A stretch of 64,000 nt of DNA from Sphingobium sp. Leaf26 (GTDB lineage Bacteria > Pseudomonadota > Alphaproteobacteria > Sphingomonadales > Sphingomonadaceae), in contig NZ_LMKV01000008.1 in the NCBI RefSeq assembly GCF_001421665.1, positions 1 through 64,000 on the forward strand, written 5' to 3'. Positions 34,447 through 43,496 of the stretch are shown here, in pieces (the first letter of the stretch is position 1; each line of letters begins with the position of its first letter). The translations under genes were made by a program, and so were the position numbers. The notes below the pieces were generated by a model. It worked only from the letters and a program-made list of their open reading frames with translations. It was not told where the DNA came from and did not search any database.

Positions 34447-34761
34447 ATGGAACAGCCTCTCTCCCCCAATCCGCCCGCGCCCGGCGCGATCCCTTCTGCC
34501 ACGGCGCCCGTTCCCGCCAAACGCGCCCTCTGGACGCCGGATCGGCAGCGCCGCTTCCTCACGCACCTGCTTGCCAGCGCCAATGTCACGCAGGCGGCCC
34601 GTGCCGTGGGCATGTCGCCGGCCAGCGCCCACCGACTGCGCCGGCGCCTTGCGGGCACGGTGTTCGACCGGACGTGGAGCCATGCGCTGGCGCTGCATGC
34701 GCAAAGTCTGGCGGACCCATTCACCGATCCCGTCCGCCCGCGCGGCGCGACCCATGTATGA
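34447..34761 (+). CDS. small helix-turn-helix protein
   Basis: The 104-residue product has a Pro-rich start, then WTPDRQRRFLTHLLASANVTQAARAVGMSPASAHRLRRRL (about residues 27-70). This is a helix-turn-helix of the kind seen in phage terminase small subunits and simple regulators. A short C-terminal segment ends near DPVRPRGATHV. It is probably a DNA-binding protein. An ATG six bases earlier is possible. It lies alone between a lipoprotein gene and recX; a repeat-like segment follows it. Confidence 0.7.
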   Translation: MEQPLSPNPPAPGAIPSATAPVPAKRALWTPDRQRRFLTHLLASANVTQAARAVGMSPASAHRLRRRLAGTVFDRTWSHALALHAQSLADPFTDPVRPRGATHV

Positions 34762-34871
34762 CCTGACAGGCGCGTCCCTGTCGCGGGGGCGTCGCGCAGG
34801 CATGACCCAACCGGCGCGCAGCCGTGATCCCGATGGCGCGTCGGCCTCGCGTCATGGGTGCATCGGCGGCG

Positions 34872-34926
34872 CATGGCTGTCGCATTTGCCCGTATTTGCG
34901 AAGAAAGAACGGTGTGAACTTTGCCC
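34872..34926 (-). repeat. possible member of the GCAAAGTTCACA repeat family
   Basis: Read leftward, the segment begins GGGCAAAGTTCACACC at 34926-34911, sharing GGGCAAAGTTCACA with the repeat at 44515-44595. Beyond the core the similarity to that copy and to 57718-57810 is weak, so membership is tentative. The 203-base gap 34762-34964 holds no convincing gene. Confidence 0.35.
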
Positions 34927-34964
34927 CCATGCCCGGCCCGTGACCCAATCGTGACCCTCGCGGC

Positions 34965-35486
34965 CTATTCCTCCGCCAATATTTCGCCCGGCGCGGCATC
35001 CACCCAGCGCCGTGCCGTCGCATAATCATGGCCCGCGCGCAGGAAGGCGGCGATCGCCTTGTCCCGTTGCTTGGGGTCGAGCGCGGTGGTCGCAAAAGGC
35101 CCCACCCGCTTGCGCCGCGCAAAGTGCTCCGCCGCGTTCCACGCTTCCGACGCGGTCTGCGCGTCCGCCTGTGCCCGGTCGCTCTCCGCTATGCCTGCCG
35201 CGCGCAGTTCCTCGTTGATCCGCCGCGCGCCATAGCCCCGCCGACCAAGCGCCCCGCTCTTCATCACGGCAAAGCCCGCATCGTCGATATAGCCAAGCTC
35301 CACGAAGCGATCGGCCAGTTCATCGGGATCGGCCGGTTCTTCGCCGCCCCAGCCGCGCTCCTTGATCTTGCGCTTCAGATAGGCCAGCAACTTCCCCCGG
35401 CTGGTTGCAAAACGGGCGACATGGCGCAGCGCCATATCGCGCAGCGCGGCTTCGTCCAGCGGTGGGGGGAGGCGTTTGCCGGTCAT
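34965..35486 (-). CDS. recX: regulatory protein RecX
   Basis: RecX binds RecA filaments and limits RecA activity. The 173-residue product (MTGKRLPPPLDEAALRDMAL) is all-helical with three RecX-type repeats: RHVARFATSRGKLLAYLKRKIKERG, ADRFVELGYIDDAGFAVMKS, and LGRRGYGARRINEELRAAGI. recA is not adjacent. An earlier in-frame ATG at about 35513 is possible. Confidence 0.88.
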   Translation of the reverse strand: MTGKRLPPPLDEAALRDMALRHVARFATSRGKLLAYLKRKIKERGWGGEEPADPDELADRFVELGYIDDAGFAVMKSGALGRRGYGARRINEELRAAGIAESDRAQADAQTASEAWNAAEHFARRKRVGPFATTALDPKQRDKAIAAFLRAGHDYATARRWVDAAPGEILAEE

Positions 35487-35625
35487 GATGACACTTAATG
35501 ACCGATGCGCCATGTTTATGCCACAGTCGGGCCGGAATTTCACCGCGCCTTGTCGGCTAATAAGCGAGATTGGCATGGAATAGGCGGTGCATATGGCGGC
35601 CAAAGCTGCTAGCGGCCCCGCTTTC

Positions 35626-37410
35626 ATGAGTTTTAAGACATTGGGTGAAACCAATATGACGGGTTCGCAAGAGATGATGGCACCAACGCCGACCATAGAT
35701 GATCTGCCGCGCCGCTTCTCCGATTTCGGGACGCTGGGCGAAGCGCTGGACTATGCGGCGCAGGGCAAACGCGGTCTGAATTTCCACGATGCCCGTGGCA
35801 ATCTGGCGCGGCCTTATCCGTTCAGCGAACTGCGCGCCGATGCCATCGCCTGCGCCCATCGCCTGATCGCGCATGGCGTCAAGCCGCAGGATCGCATCGC
35901 GCTGGTCGCCGAAACCGGCCCGGATTTCGCGACGCTCTTCTTCGGCATCGTCTATGCCGGCGCCTGGCCGGTCCCGCTGCCGCTGCCGACCAGCTTCGGC
36001 GGCAAGGAAAGCTATATCGACCAGCTCAATGTCCAGTTGTCGAGCTGCGACCCGATGCTGTTCCTCTTCCCCAAGGAACTGGAAGAGATGGCGGGCGAGT
36101 CCGGCCGGCAGAAATCGGTCGAGAGCATCGCGTTCGAGGATTTTCTGGCGCGTGAGGTGGTCCCCGTCGCCCTGCCGCAGGCGCAGCCGCAGGAAATCGC
36201 CTATCTGCAATATAGCAGCGGTTCGACCCGCTTCCCGCATGGCGTCGCGGTCACGCACCATGCGCTGCTCAGCAATCTGTCGGCGCACAGCCATGGCATG
36301 GAAGTGGTCGAAAGCGACCGCTGCATCAGTTGGCTGCCCTGGTATCATGACATGGGGCTGGTCGGCTGCTTCCTGTCCCCGGTCGCCAATCAGGTGTCGG
36401 CCGATTATATGAAGACGGAGGATTTCGCCCGTCGTCCGCTGGCGTGGCTCGACCTCATCAGCCGCAACAGCGGCACCTCGATCAGCTATTCGCCCACCTT
36501 CGGCTACGACATCTGCGCCCGCCGCATGTCCAGCCAGACCAAGGCGCAGGACCGGTTCGACCTGTCGCGCTGGCGCCTCGCCGGCAACGGCGCCGACATG
36601 ATCCGCCCCGACGTGATGCAGAGCTTCGTCGACGCTTTCGCCGACGCGGGCTTCAGCCCCAAGGCGTTTCTGCCCAGCTACGGCCTGGCCGAAGCGACGC
36701 TGGCCGTCACCATCATGCCGCCGGGCGAGGGCATCATCGTGGAACTGGTCGAGGAAACCGACCTGTCGGGCGGCGATGCGCCCGAAGGCCGTCCGCAGCG
36801 TTTCCGCTCCATCGTCAATTGCGGCAAGCCGGCCAAGGACATGGTCGTGGAAATCCGCGACGAGGATGGCGGCCTGATGAACGAGCGTCAGATCGGCAAG
36901 GTCTGGACCACCGGGCCGAGCCTGATGGTCGGCTATTTCCGCGACGACGCCGCGACCAAGGCCTGCATGGCCGCCGATGTATCTGGCCGCATCTGGCTCG
37001 ACACCGGCGACATGGGCTATCTGTCCGATGGCTATCTCTACATCGTCGGCCGCGCCAAGGACATGATCATCATCAACGGCAAGAATCACTGGCCGCAGGA
37101 TATCGAATGGGCGGTGGAGCAGCTCCCCGGCTTCAAGCAGGGCGATATCGCCGCCTTCGCCATCACCACGCCGGGTGGTGAGGAAGCGCCCGCCGTGCTG
37201 GTCCATTGCCGCACCTCCGATAATGAGGAGCGTTCGCGCCTGCGCGACCAGATTCGCGAACGGGTCCGCGCCATTACCGGCATGAACTGCGTCGTGGAAC
37301 TGGTGCCGCCCCGCACCCTGCCGCGCACCTCTTCGGGCAAGCTCAGCCGGTCGAAGGCGCGCAACCTTTATCTGACCGGCGAAATCCGGCCCTACGACAT
37401 CGCCGCCTGA
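35626..37410 (+). CDS. fatty-acyl-AMP ligase (FAAL-type adenylate-forming enzyme)
   Basis: This enzyme activates a fatty acid as acyl-AMP for transfer to a carrier protein or lipid-synthesis partner. The roughly 594-residue product has the AMP-binding core: IAYLQYSSGSTRFPHGVAVTH, WLPWYHDMGLVGCFLSP (a FAAL-like feature), PSYGLAEATLAVTI, WLDTGDMGYL and GRAKDMIIINGKNHWPQDIE, with the C-terminal Lys in LPRTSSGKLSRSKAR. No carrier protein or polyketide gene lies next to it, so the product is unknown; sphingolipid or other lipid synthesis is a guess. The start is uncertain (ATG at 35593, 35626 or 35656). Confidence 0.88.
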   Translation: MSFKTLGETNMTGSQEMMAPTPTIDDLPRRFSDFGTLGEALDYAAQGKRGLNFHDARGNLARPYPFSELRADAIACAHRLIAHGVKPQDRIALVAETGPDFATLFFGIVYAGAWPVPLPLPTSFGGKESYIDQLNVQLSSCDPMLFLFPKELEEMAGESGRQKSVESIAFEDFLAREVVPVALPQAQPQEIAYLQYSSGSTRFPHGVAVTHHALLSNLSAHSHGMEVVESDRCISWLPWYHDMGLVGCFLSPVANQVSADYMKTEDFARRPLAWLDLISRNSGTSISYSPTFGYDICARRMSSQTKAQDRFDLSRWRLAGNGADMIRPDVMQSFVDAFADAGFSPKAFLPSYGLAEATLAVTIMPPGEGIIVELVEETDLSGGDAPEGRPQRFRSIVNCGKPAKDMVVEIRDEDGGLMNERQIGKVWTTGPSLMVGYFRDDAATKACMAADVSGRIWLDTGDMGYLSDGYLYIVGRAKDMIIINGKNHWPQDIEWAVEQLPGFKQGDIAAFAITTPGGEEAPAVLVHCRTSDNEERSRLRDQIRERVRAITGMNCVVELVPPRTLPRTSSGKLSRSKARNLYLTGEIRPYDIAA

Positions 37411-37460
37411 CGGCTCGCCAAGGTTACCGATTGCTAACGCATGGCTGTTAACGCAGGCAT

Positions 37461-39821
37461 GTGGGTAGCAAGACAGATCAGAGCGAAGAGCCGGATCGAC
37501 AGGAACGTGTATCGCTTCGGGCGATGATGGGACTGTCGTCGGTGACGGACGCAGCCGCCATGCGCGTGCTGGAGGCGCAGTTGCGCTCCGCCGACGGCAT
37601 CGCCATTCTGCGCCTTGGCATGAACATCTGTGGCCTGCTGTTCCTTTGGCAGGTCTTTTCGCATTGCTGCCCGCCCATGCTGCTTGCCGGCTGGAGCGCA
37701 GCCCTGATCGCCGCCACGGCCGTCGCCATCGGTCTGGACAGCCGTCGCCGTCGTGCCGATAATGCCGGTGTCGGCCCGTCCGACCTGCGCCGCCATGCTT
37801 TGGGCGCGCTGTTGCAGGGGGTGGTGTGGGCCAGTTGCATGGCCCTGATCGCCCGGTCCGGGCAGACAGAAGAGCTGGTGGCGCTCTGGACGCTGGTCAG
37901 CTGCATCATGGTCTGCGGCGCGATCAGCTATGCAGCGACTCCGCTCTCCGCCAGCGCCTATCTCCTGCCTTGCATCATCGGCCTGTTCTTCATGTTCGAC
38001 GATCATGGCCAACTGCCGCTCCGGGCATTGGCCACCAGCTATGCCCTCTCCCTGCTCGCTGGCTGCTGCATCTACGCCCGCACCTTCGCCCGCCAACACA
38101 GCACGACCGCCCAGCTCGCAGAAAAGAGCGAAGTGGTGAGCCTCTTGCTGCGTGAATATGAGGCAGGCGGGTCCGACTGGTTGTGGCAGACCGACACGCT
38201 GCGGCGGATCAGCGGCGTATCCAACCGTTTTGCCGAAACGCTCGGCATGGAGCCTGCCGATCTGGAGGGCGCGTCGCTGGTGCAGATATTGGCCGGCAGC
38301 GGCTGGGACAATGGGCGCTTCGCCGCCGGGCTGCACAGTCTGGCCGATCATCTCAAGCGGCGCGAGAGTTTCAGCAATCTCGTCCTCCCGGTCGAAATCA
38401 AGGGACAATGGCGCTGGTGGGAACTGTCCGCCTCGCCCCGTTACGATGAAAACGGCGCGTTTCAGGGTTTTCGCGGTGTCGGCTCGGACGTCACGGCGCA
38501 ACGTGAATCGGCAGACAAGATCGCCCAGTTGGCGCGGTTCGATCCGTTGACCGGCCTGCCCAATCGCAGCCATCTGCGCGAAGTGCTGGATCAGGCGATG
38601 GATACGGCGCGGGGGCGCTCGCCCGGATGCGGCTTCATGATGATAGACCTCGACCGGTTCAAGGCGATCAATGATACGCTGGGCCACCAGACCGGCGACA
38701 AGCTGCTGAGCCAGGTGGCGCGCCGATTGCGGCAGGTTTGCGATGCCGGCCAATTTTGCGGTCGGATCGGCGGAGACGAATTTGCCGTGGTCTTGCCCCA
38801 TGTCGCGGACGGCGCGGTCATTCCGCGGCTGGCCTCGGCGATCATCGGCGCGCTGTCAGTGCCCTATCAGGTCGACCAGCATATGTTGCATGTCGGTGCC
38901 TCGGTCGGGTCGGCGCTGTCGCCGATGGACGGCCGAGAATCCGAAGCCCTGATCCGCAGCGCAGACCTTGCATTGTATCGGGCCAAGGACGACGGCGGCG
39001 GCGTGCATCGCGCTTATGAGCCGCAGCTACATGCCCAGGCGGAAGAGCGACGGCAGCTAGAACTGGCGCTGCGTGAGGCGCTGGAAAAGGACGAGTTGCA
39101 CGTCCTCTATCAGCCGGTGGTCGACGCCAATCAGGGCGTGGTGCTGGGCTTCGAGGCGCTGGTGCGCTGGATCCATCCACAATTGGGGGCGATCTCGCCG
39201 GCCAAGTTCATTCCAGTAGCGGAGGAGGCGCGGCTGATCGCGCCGATCGGCGAATGGGTGTTGCGTATGGCCTGCATGGAAGCGACGAACTGGCCGGAGG
39301 ATGTCCGCATCGCGGTCAATGTCTCTGCCGAACAATTGGCCCATCCCAGTTTCGTCACAGCCGTCATATCCGCCTTGGCGCAGAGCGGGCTGGAAGCGCG
39401 GCGGCTGGAACTGGAAGTCACTGAAAGTGTCTTTATGGGCGAGGATACGGGTGCACTGAAAGTGCTGGATCAACTGCTTGGCCTAGGAATCCAGCTATCG
39501 CTCGACGATTTCGGCACGGGTTATAGCTCGCTTGGCTATCTCAGCCGGACCCGTTTCAACACGATCAAGATCGACCGCAGCTTCGTTGTCGGGGCGTCGA
39601 AGAACACGGCGGAAAGCCTGGCGATCATCCGCGCCGTTGTGACGCTGGCGGACAGCCTGGGCATGACGACTACCGCTGAAGGGGTTGAGACGGAGGCTGA
39701 ACTGGAGATGGTCCGCCGTCTGGGCTGCAAGAAGGTGCAGGGCTATTATTTCGGACGGCCGATGCAGCCCCAGGATGCAGCCAGACTATTTCCAGTGCCG
39801 CAGCGGGCCGCCATCGGCTGA
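37461..39821 (+). CDS. membrane PAS-GGDEF-EAL cyclic-di-GMP protein
   Basis: The roughly 786-residue protein starts at GTG. It has about five membrane helices (residues 50-210), a PAS-like sensor domain (SDWLWQTDTLRRISGVSNRFAETLG to FRGVGSDVTAQRE, about 232-350), a GGDEF domain with intact RIGGDEF (about 436) and an EAL domain with intact FEALVRW (about 564), VNVSAEQLA and DDFGTGYSSLGYL. Both catalytic domains look competent, so it may make and break cyclic-di-GMP under control of the sensor. It ends just before the convergent ParA-type gene. Confidence 0.92.
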   Translation: MGSKTDQSEEPDRQERVSLRAMMGLSSVTDAAAMRVLEAQLRSADGIAILRLGMNICGLLFLWQVFSHCCPPMLLAGWSAALIAATAVAIGLDSRRRRADNAGVGPSDLRRHALGALLQGVVWASCMALIARSGQTEELVALWTLVSCIMVCGAISYAATPLSASAYLLPCIIGLFFMFDDHGQLPLRALATSYALSLLAGCCIYARTFARQHSTTAQLAEKSEVVSLLLREYEAGGSDWLWQTDTLRRISGVSNRFAETLGMEPADLEGASLVQILAGSGWDNGRFAAGLHSLADHLKRRESFSNLVLPVEIKGQWRWWELSASPRYDENGAFQGFRGVGSDVTAQRESADKIAQLARFDPLTGLPNRSHLREVLDQAMDTARGRSPGCGFMMIDLDRFKAINDTLGHQTGDKLLSQVARRLRQVCDAGQFCGRIGGDEFAVVLPHVADGAVIPRLASAIIGALSVPYQVDQHMLHVGASVGSALSPMDGRESEALIRSADLALYRAKDDGGGVHRAYEPQLHAQAEERRQLELALREALEKDELHVLYQPVVDANQGVVLGFEALVRWIHPQLGAISPAKFIPVAEEARLIAPIGEWVLRMACMEATNWPEDVRIAVNVSAEQLAHPSFVTAVISALAQSGLEARRLELEVTESVFMGEDTGALKVLDQLLGLGIQLSLDDFGTGYSSLGYLSRTRFNTIKIDRSFVVGASKNTAESLAIIRAVVTLADSLGMTTTAEGVETEAELEMVRRLGCKKVQGYYFGRPMQPQDAARLFPVPQRAAIG

Positions 39822-39823
39822 CT

Positions 39824-40573
39824 CTATTTCGTCAGCAATTGGCGCTCTACCTGCGTCCATAGTGCTGCAAAGGCCTGCGCTGGTGGCGATGTCGGGGCGA
39901 AGGCGCCCAGAGGCTTGCGGCGCACCGTCATCTGCTCGATCGTGCTGGCCATCGGGATGGCGTGCCAGCCCGGCTGGCTTTCCAGCGCCGTGCGATGCAG
40001 GCTGCGGCGACGATCGACCATCGAATAGACGGGCAAGATCGGGGCATGGTTGCCGCCGCGCTGCACCAGATAGCGGGCGACTTCCCCCATGGCGCGCTGC
40101 GACAGGGGGGACGGGATGACCGGGATCACGATCAGGTCTGCGGCGCGCAGCACCTGCTCGCTGGTTTCGGTCAGGCCCGGCGGGCAGTCGAGGATGATCC
40201 GGTCATAGTCGTGGCCCAGGCTCTCGATTAGCTTGGCCAGCCGCTTCTTCTTGTCCATTTCGCGGAACAGATGGTCGAGACTGCGCAGCGACGTGTCGGC
40301 GGCGATCAGGTCGAGGCCGGGCACGGTGGAGGGCTGGATCAGCTTGCGGACATCCACATTCTTGCTGAAGATCGCCTGCGCTGCGTCGCGGCTTTCCGTG
40401 TCTGTGGACAGGAGCCAACTGGATGCCGCCTGCGGGTCCAGATCCCAGAGCAGCGTGCGCCGCTTCGATATAGAGGCCGATGCCCAGGCTAGATTAATCG
40501 CGAAGGTCGTCTTACCCACGCCGCCCTTGAGGCTGTAGACGGCGATGGTCGCCAATGCCGGTTCCTTTGCCAT
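39824..40573 (-). CDS. orphan ParA/MinD-type ATPase
   Basis: This Walker-type ATPase has 249 residues: the deviant Walker A KGGVGKTTFAINLAW near residue 16, RTLLWDLDPQAASSWLL (Walker A'), and DRIILDCPPGLTETSEQVL (Walker B). Such proteins position DNA or large complexes by forming ATP-dependent gradients. No ParB-like partner or parS-like repeat is adjacent, so this is not an obvious partition locus. The start is MAKEPALATIAVYS at 40573. Confidence 0.88.
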   Translation of the reverse strand: MAKEPALATIAVYSLKGGVGKTTFAINLAWASASISKRRTLLWDLDPQAASSWLLSTDTESRDAAQAIFSKNVDVRKLIQPSTVPGLDLIAADTSLRSLDHLFREMDKKKRLAKLIESLGHDYDRIILDCPPGLTETSEQVLRAADLIVIPVIPSPLSQRAMGEVARYLVQRGGNHAPILPVYSMVDRRRSLHRTALESQPGWHAIPMASTIEQMTVRRKPLGAFAPTSPPAQAFAALWTQVERQLLTK

Positions 40574-40615
40574 GGGGAAGAAGCTACGGCTTCCTCCCGT
40601 CAAAGCAAGGGTTCA

Positions 40616-40655
40616 AATCAGCCCCTTGTTACGTTTGCGTGACAAAAGGCTGATT
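40616..40655 (-). terminator. hairpin after the aroQ-accBC-arsC-like group
   Basis: AATCAGCC (40616-40623) and GGCTGATT (40648-40655) are exact reverse complements, and the inner bases pair further (CCTTGTTACG with CGTGACAAAAGG, imperfect). It begins 2 bases after the arsC-like stop and probably ends the leftward transcript. Confidence 0.55.
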
Positions 40656-40657
40656 AA

Positions 40658-41002
40658 TCATAGAATTTCCAAAACCTTGTCCTGCGGGCGACAGAAGCGG
40701 ACGCCCTTTTCGGTCTCGACGAAGGGGCGGTTCACATAGGAGGGATTGGCGGCCATTTCGTCCAGGATCACGTCGTCATCCATATCCGGCAAGCCGCGTT
40801 CATCGGCGTCGGTGCCCATCTTGCGGATCGCTTCGGCCGGGGTCATCCCAGCGTCGGCGAACAACTGGACCAGCTTGTCGCGGATGAAGGGGGTCTTGAG
40901 ATACTCGACCACCTCCACCTCGACGCCCGGCATGTCTTCAAGGATCGCCAGCGTCTTGCGCGACGTGCCGCATTTGGGATTATGCCAGATGGTGGCTTTC
41001 AC
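40658..41002 (-). CDS. ArsC/Spx-family thioredoxin-fold reductase
   Basis: The 114-residue product starts at GTG ([22 protein letters not shown]). It has the catalytic Cys in PKCGTSRK (position 10), [16 protein letters not shown], and the C-terminal [16 protein letters not shown] with the conserved Arg. It matches the glutaredoxin-dependent arsenate reductase (ArsC/YfgD) family. No other arsenic genes are nearby, so the natural substrate is uncertain. The GTG overlaps the accC stop as GTGA. Confidence 0.9.
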   Translation of the reverse strand: MKATIWHNPKCGTSRKTLAILEDMPGVEVEVVEYLKTPFIRDKLVQLFADAGMTPAEAIRKMGTDADERGLPDMDDDVILDEMAANPSYVNRPFVETEKGVRFCRPQDKVLEIL

Positions 41003-42351
41003 TGGCCATCCTCGCGGGCGAGCCATTCTTCCAGCCACTTGATCGTGTAATCGCCGTCCAGAAATTCCGGATCGCGCAGCAGGGCCTGATGCAGCGGGAT
41101 GGTGGTCTTCATCCCTTCGATCACATATTCCTCCAGCGCGCGGCGCAGGCGCATGATCGCGCCCTCGCGGGTGCGGCCATAGACGATCAGCTTGCCGATC
41201 ATGGAGTCATAATAAGGCGGCACCTTATAGCCCTGATACAGGCCGCTATCGACGCGGACGTGCATACCGCCCGGAACATGATAGCTGGTGACGGTGCCCG
41301 GCGACGGCGCGAAGGTCTTGGGATCTTCGGCGTTGATGCGGCATTCGATCGCGTGGCCGGTGAAGCGGATGTCTTCCTGATTCACGGAAAGCGGCTTGCC
41401 TTCGGCGACGCGGATCTGTTCGCGGACCAAGTCGAGGCCGGTGATCATCTCCGTCACCGGATGCTCCACCTGAAGGCGGGTGTTCATCTCGATGAAGTAG
41501 AATTCGCCATTTTCCCACAGGAATTCGATCGTACCCGCGCCGCGATAGCTCATGTCTGCCATCGCCTTGGCGCAGATGCCGCCGATCCGCTCGCGTTCGG
41601 CCTGAGACAAAACGGGCGACGGGGCTTCTTCCAGCACCTTCTGGTGACGGCGCTGGAGCGAGCAGTCGCGCTCGCCGAGGTGAATGGCGTTGCCATTGCC
41701 GTCGCCGAACACCTGGATTTCGATATGACGCGGATTGCCCAGATATTTTTCGATATAGACGGTCGCGTCGCCGAAGGCCGCCTTCGCTTCCGAACCGGCC
41801 TGCTGCATCAGTGTTTCGAGCTGGTCGGGCGAGGTGCAGACCTTCATGCCGCGACCGCCGCCGCCCGATGCTGCCTTGATGATCACCGGATAGCCAGCGG
41901 CTTCCGCGATGATCTTGGCTTCCTCGACATCGCTGACCGCGCCGTCCGAACCGGGGACGAGCGGCAGGCCGAGCGCGCCGGCGGTGCGCTTGGCCTCGAT
42001 CTTGTCGCCCATGGTGCGGATATGTTCGGGCTTTGGGCCAACGAAGGCCAGCCCGTGCGCTTCCACGATTTCAGCGAATTTGGCGTTTTCCGACAGGAAG
42101 CCATAGCCGGGATGGATTGCATCCGCGCCACTGATTTCCGCCGCCGAAATGATCGCGGCGATGTTCAGATAGCTATCCTTGGCCGCAGGCGGCCCTATGC
42201 AGATCGCTTCGTCGGCGAGGCGCACATGCATGGCGTCGGCGTCGGCCGTGCTATGCACTGCGACGGTCTTGATGCCCATTTCATGGCAGGCGCGGTGGAT
42301 GCGAAGTGCGATCTCGCCGCGATTGGCGATCAGCAGTTTTTCGATGGCCAT
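40999..42351 (-). CDS. accC: acetyl-CoA carboxylase, biotin carboxylase subunit
   Basis: AccC carboxylates biotin on AccB using ATP and bicarbonate, the first step of fatty-acid synthesis. The 450-residue product has [21 protein letters not shown], the ATP-grasp Gly loop [32 protein letters not shown] and KLIVYG. Length and motifs are typical. It lies 15 bases after accB and overlaps the arsC-like gene. Confidence 0.97.
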   Translation of the reverse strand: MAIEKLLIANRGEIALRIHRACHEMGIKTVAVHSTADADAMHVRLADEAICIGPPAAKDSYLNIAAIISAAEISGADAIHPGYGFLSENAKFAEIVEAHGLAFVGPKPEHIRTMGDKIEAKRTAGALGLPLVPGSDGAVSDVEEAKIIAEAAGYPVIIKAASGGGGRGMKVCTSPDQLETLMQQAGSEAKAAFGDATVYIEKYLGNPRHIEIQVFGDGNGNAIHLGERDCSLQRRHQKVLEEAPSPVLSQAERERIGGICAKAMADMSYRGAGTIEFLWENGEFYFIEMNTRLQVEHPVTEMITGLDLVREQIRVAEGKPLSVNQEDIRFTGHAIECRINAEDPKTFAPSPGTVTSYHVPGGMHVRVDSGLYQGYKVPPYYDSMIGKLIVYGRTREGAIMRLRRALEEYVIEGMKTTIPLHQALLRDPEFLDGDYTIKWLEEWLAREDGQ

Positions 42352-42366
42352 AAGCTTATGCGGGCC

Positions 42367-42852
42367 TTATTCGATGACGATCAGCGGCTGGTCATATTCG
42401 ACCGGCTGGCCGTTATCGACCAGCACAGCCTTGACCGTGCCGGCTACGGGCGCGGTGATCGCGTTCATGACTTTCATCGCTTCGACGATCAGGATGGTTT
42501 CGCCGGCACTGACCTGCGATCCGATGCGTGCAAAAGGCGCGGAACCCGGTTCGGCCGAAAGATAGGCGGTACCGACGATCGGCGACTTGACCACGGTGCC
42601 CGAAGGCAGGGCGGCTTCGGCAGCGGGCGCCGCCACGGGGGCTGCGACAGGCGCAGCAGCAACAGGTGCGGCAGCCGGCGCGGCGGCATAGACCGGCGCA
42701 GCGGCGGATGCGGCTTTCCGGGCGACGCGAATTTTGCGATCGCCATCCTCGACCTCGATTTCGGTGAGGTTGGTGTCGTCCAGCAGCGCAGCGAGATCGC
42801 GCACCAGTTGTACGTCCACCTGCATTGCGCCCTTTTCTTGTTTGTCGGTCAT
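42367..42852 (-). CDS. accB: acetyl-CoA carboxylase, biotin carboxyl carrier protein
   Basis: This 161-residue product is the biotin carrier of acetyl-CoA carboxylase. It has an N-terminal helical region (VRDLAALLDDTNLTEIEVED), an Ala/Pro/Val-rich linker (about residues 47-85) and the C-terminal biotinyl domain. The biotinylated Lys is in VEAMKVMN (the usual EAMKMMN with Val). It is upstream of accC on the same strand. The start could also be MQVDVQLVRD. Confidence 0.95.
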   Translation of the reverse strand: MTDKQEKGAMQVDVQLVRDLAALLDDTNLTEIEVEDGDRKIRVARKAASAAAPVYAAAPAAAPVAAAPVAAPVAAPAAEAALPSGTVVKSPIVGTAYLSAEPGSAPFARIGSQVSAGETILIVEAMKVMNAITAPVAGTVKAVLVDNGQPVEYDQPLIVIE

Positions 42853-42945
42853 GTGAAGTCCCTGGCCGGTGAATATCGTTTCTGGTGCCCGCGCCTATGC
42901 GCATTTACGGCAAAGCGCAACTTTCGTGCGCCAAAACGCAAGGCG

Positions 42946-43386
42946 TTACAACTCCAGCGCGGCTTCCAGCGCCAGCATGTAGGACATGGGGCCGAAGCCT
43001 GCGATCGTTCCCTTTGCCGCCATGCCGACATAGCTTTTATGACGGAAAGCCTCGCGCTTGTGCGGGTTGGATAAGTGAATTTCGATGACCGGCACGGTTA
43101 TGCTCTTGATCGCGTCATGCAGCGCGATCGAGGTGTGGGTATAGGCGCCGGGATTGATGATGACGGCATGCGCACCCTCCGCATGCGCTTCCTGCAACCA
43201 GTCGACCAGATAGCCTTCATGGTTCGACTGTCGGAAAACGATCTCCACATGGGCGCGGCCTGCGACGTCTTCCATCCGTTCGGCAATGTCGTCCAGCGTG
43301 TCATAGCCGTAAATCTCCGGCTCGCGGGTGCCCAGCATGTTGAGGTTGGGGCCGTTGAGGACATAGATTTTGCGCGTGTCGGCCAT
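42946..43386 (-). CDS. aroQ: type II 3-dehydroquinate dehydratase
   Basis: The third step of the shikimate pathway. The 146-residue product has [19 protein letters not shown] (with the active Tyr), [18 protein letters not shown], and [19 protein letters not shown] (the active His region). All are intact and the length is normal. The aroQ-accB-accC order is common in bacteria. It is divergent from thiSG. Confidence 0.96.
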   Translation of the reverse strand: MADTRKIYVLNGPNLNMLGTREPEIYGYDTLDDIAERMEDVAGRAHVEIVFRQSNHEGYLVDWLQEAHAEGAHAVIINPGAYTHTSIALHDAIKSITVPVIEIHLSNPHKREAFRHKSYVGMAAKGTIAGFGPMSYMLALEAALEL

Positions 43387-43496
43387 GGCGAACCCTTCTG
43401 ATGTTGCTTGGCGGGCAAGGCCGCCCCTATATGCGCACGATCCTTAGCCCTTCCCGTCTCGTTCAGTCGAGACTCCTTCTTGTCCGGGACAGCGCA

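Noticed and set aside
40600..40660. GGTTCAAATC at about 40610, resembling a tRNA T-loop
   Set aside because: There is no flanking T-stem, no acceptor stem and no anticodon arm. The bases are better explained by the hairpin after the arsC-like gene.
41089..43074. A 661-codon plus-strand frame across accC, accB and part of aroQ
   Set aside because: It runs through three well-recognised genes on the other strand and has no motif or ribosome-binding site.
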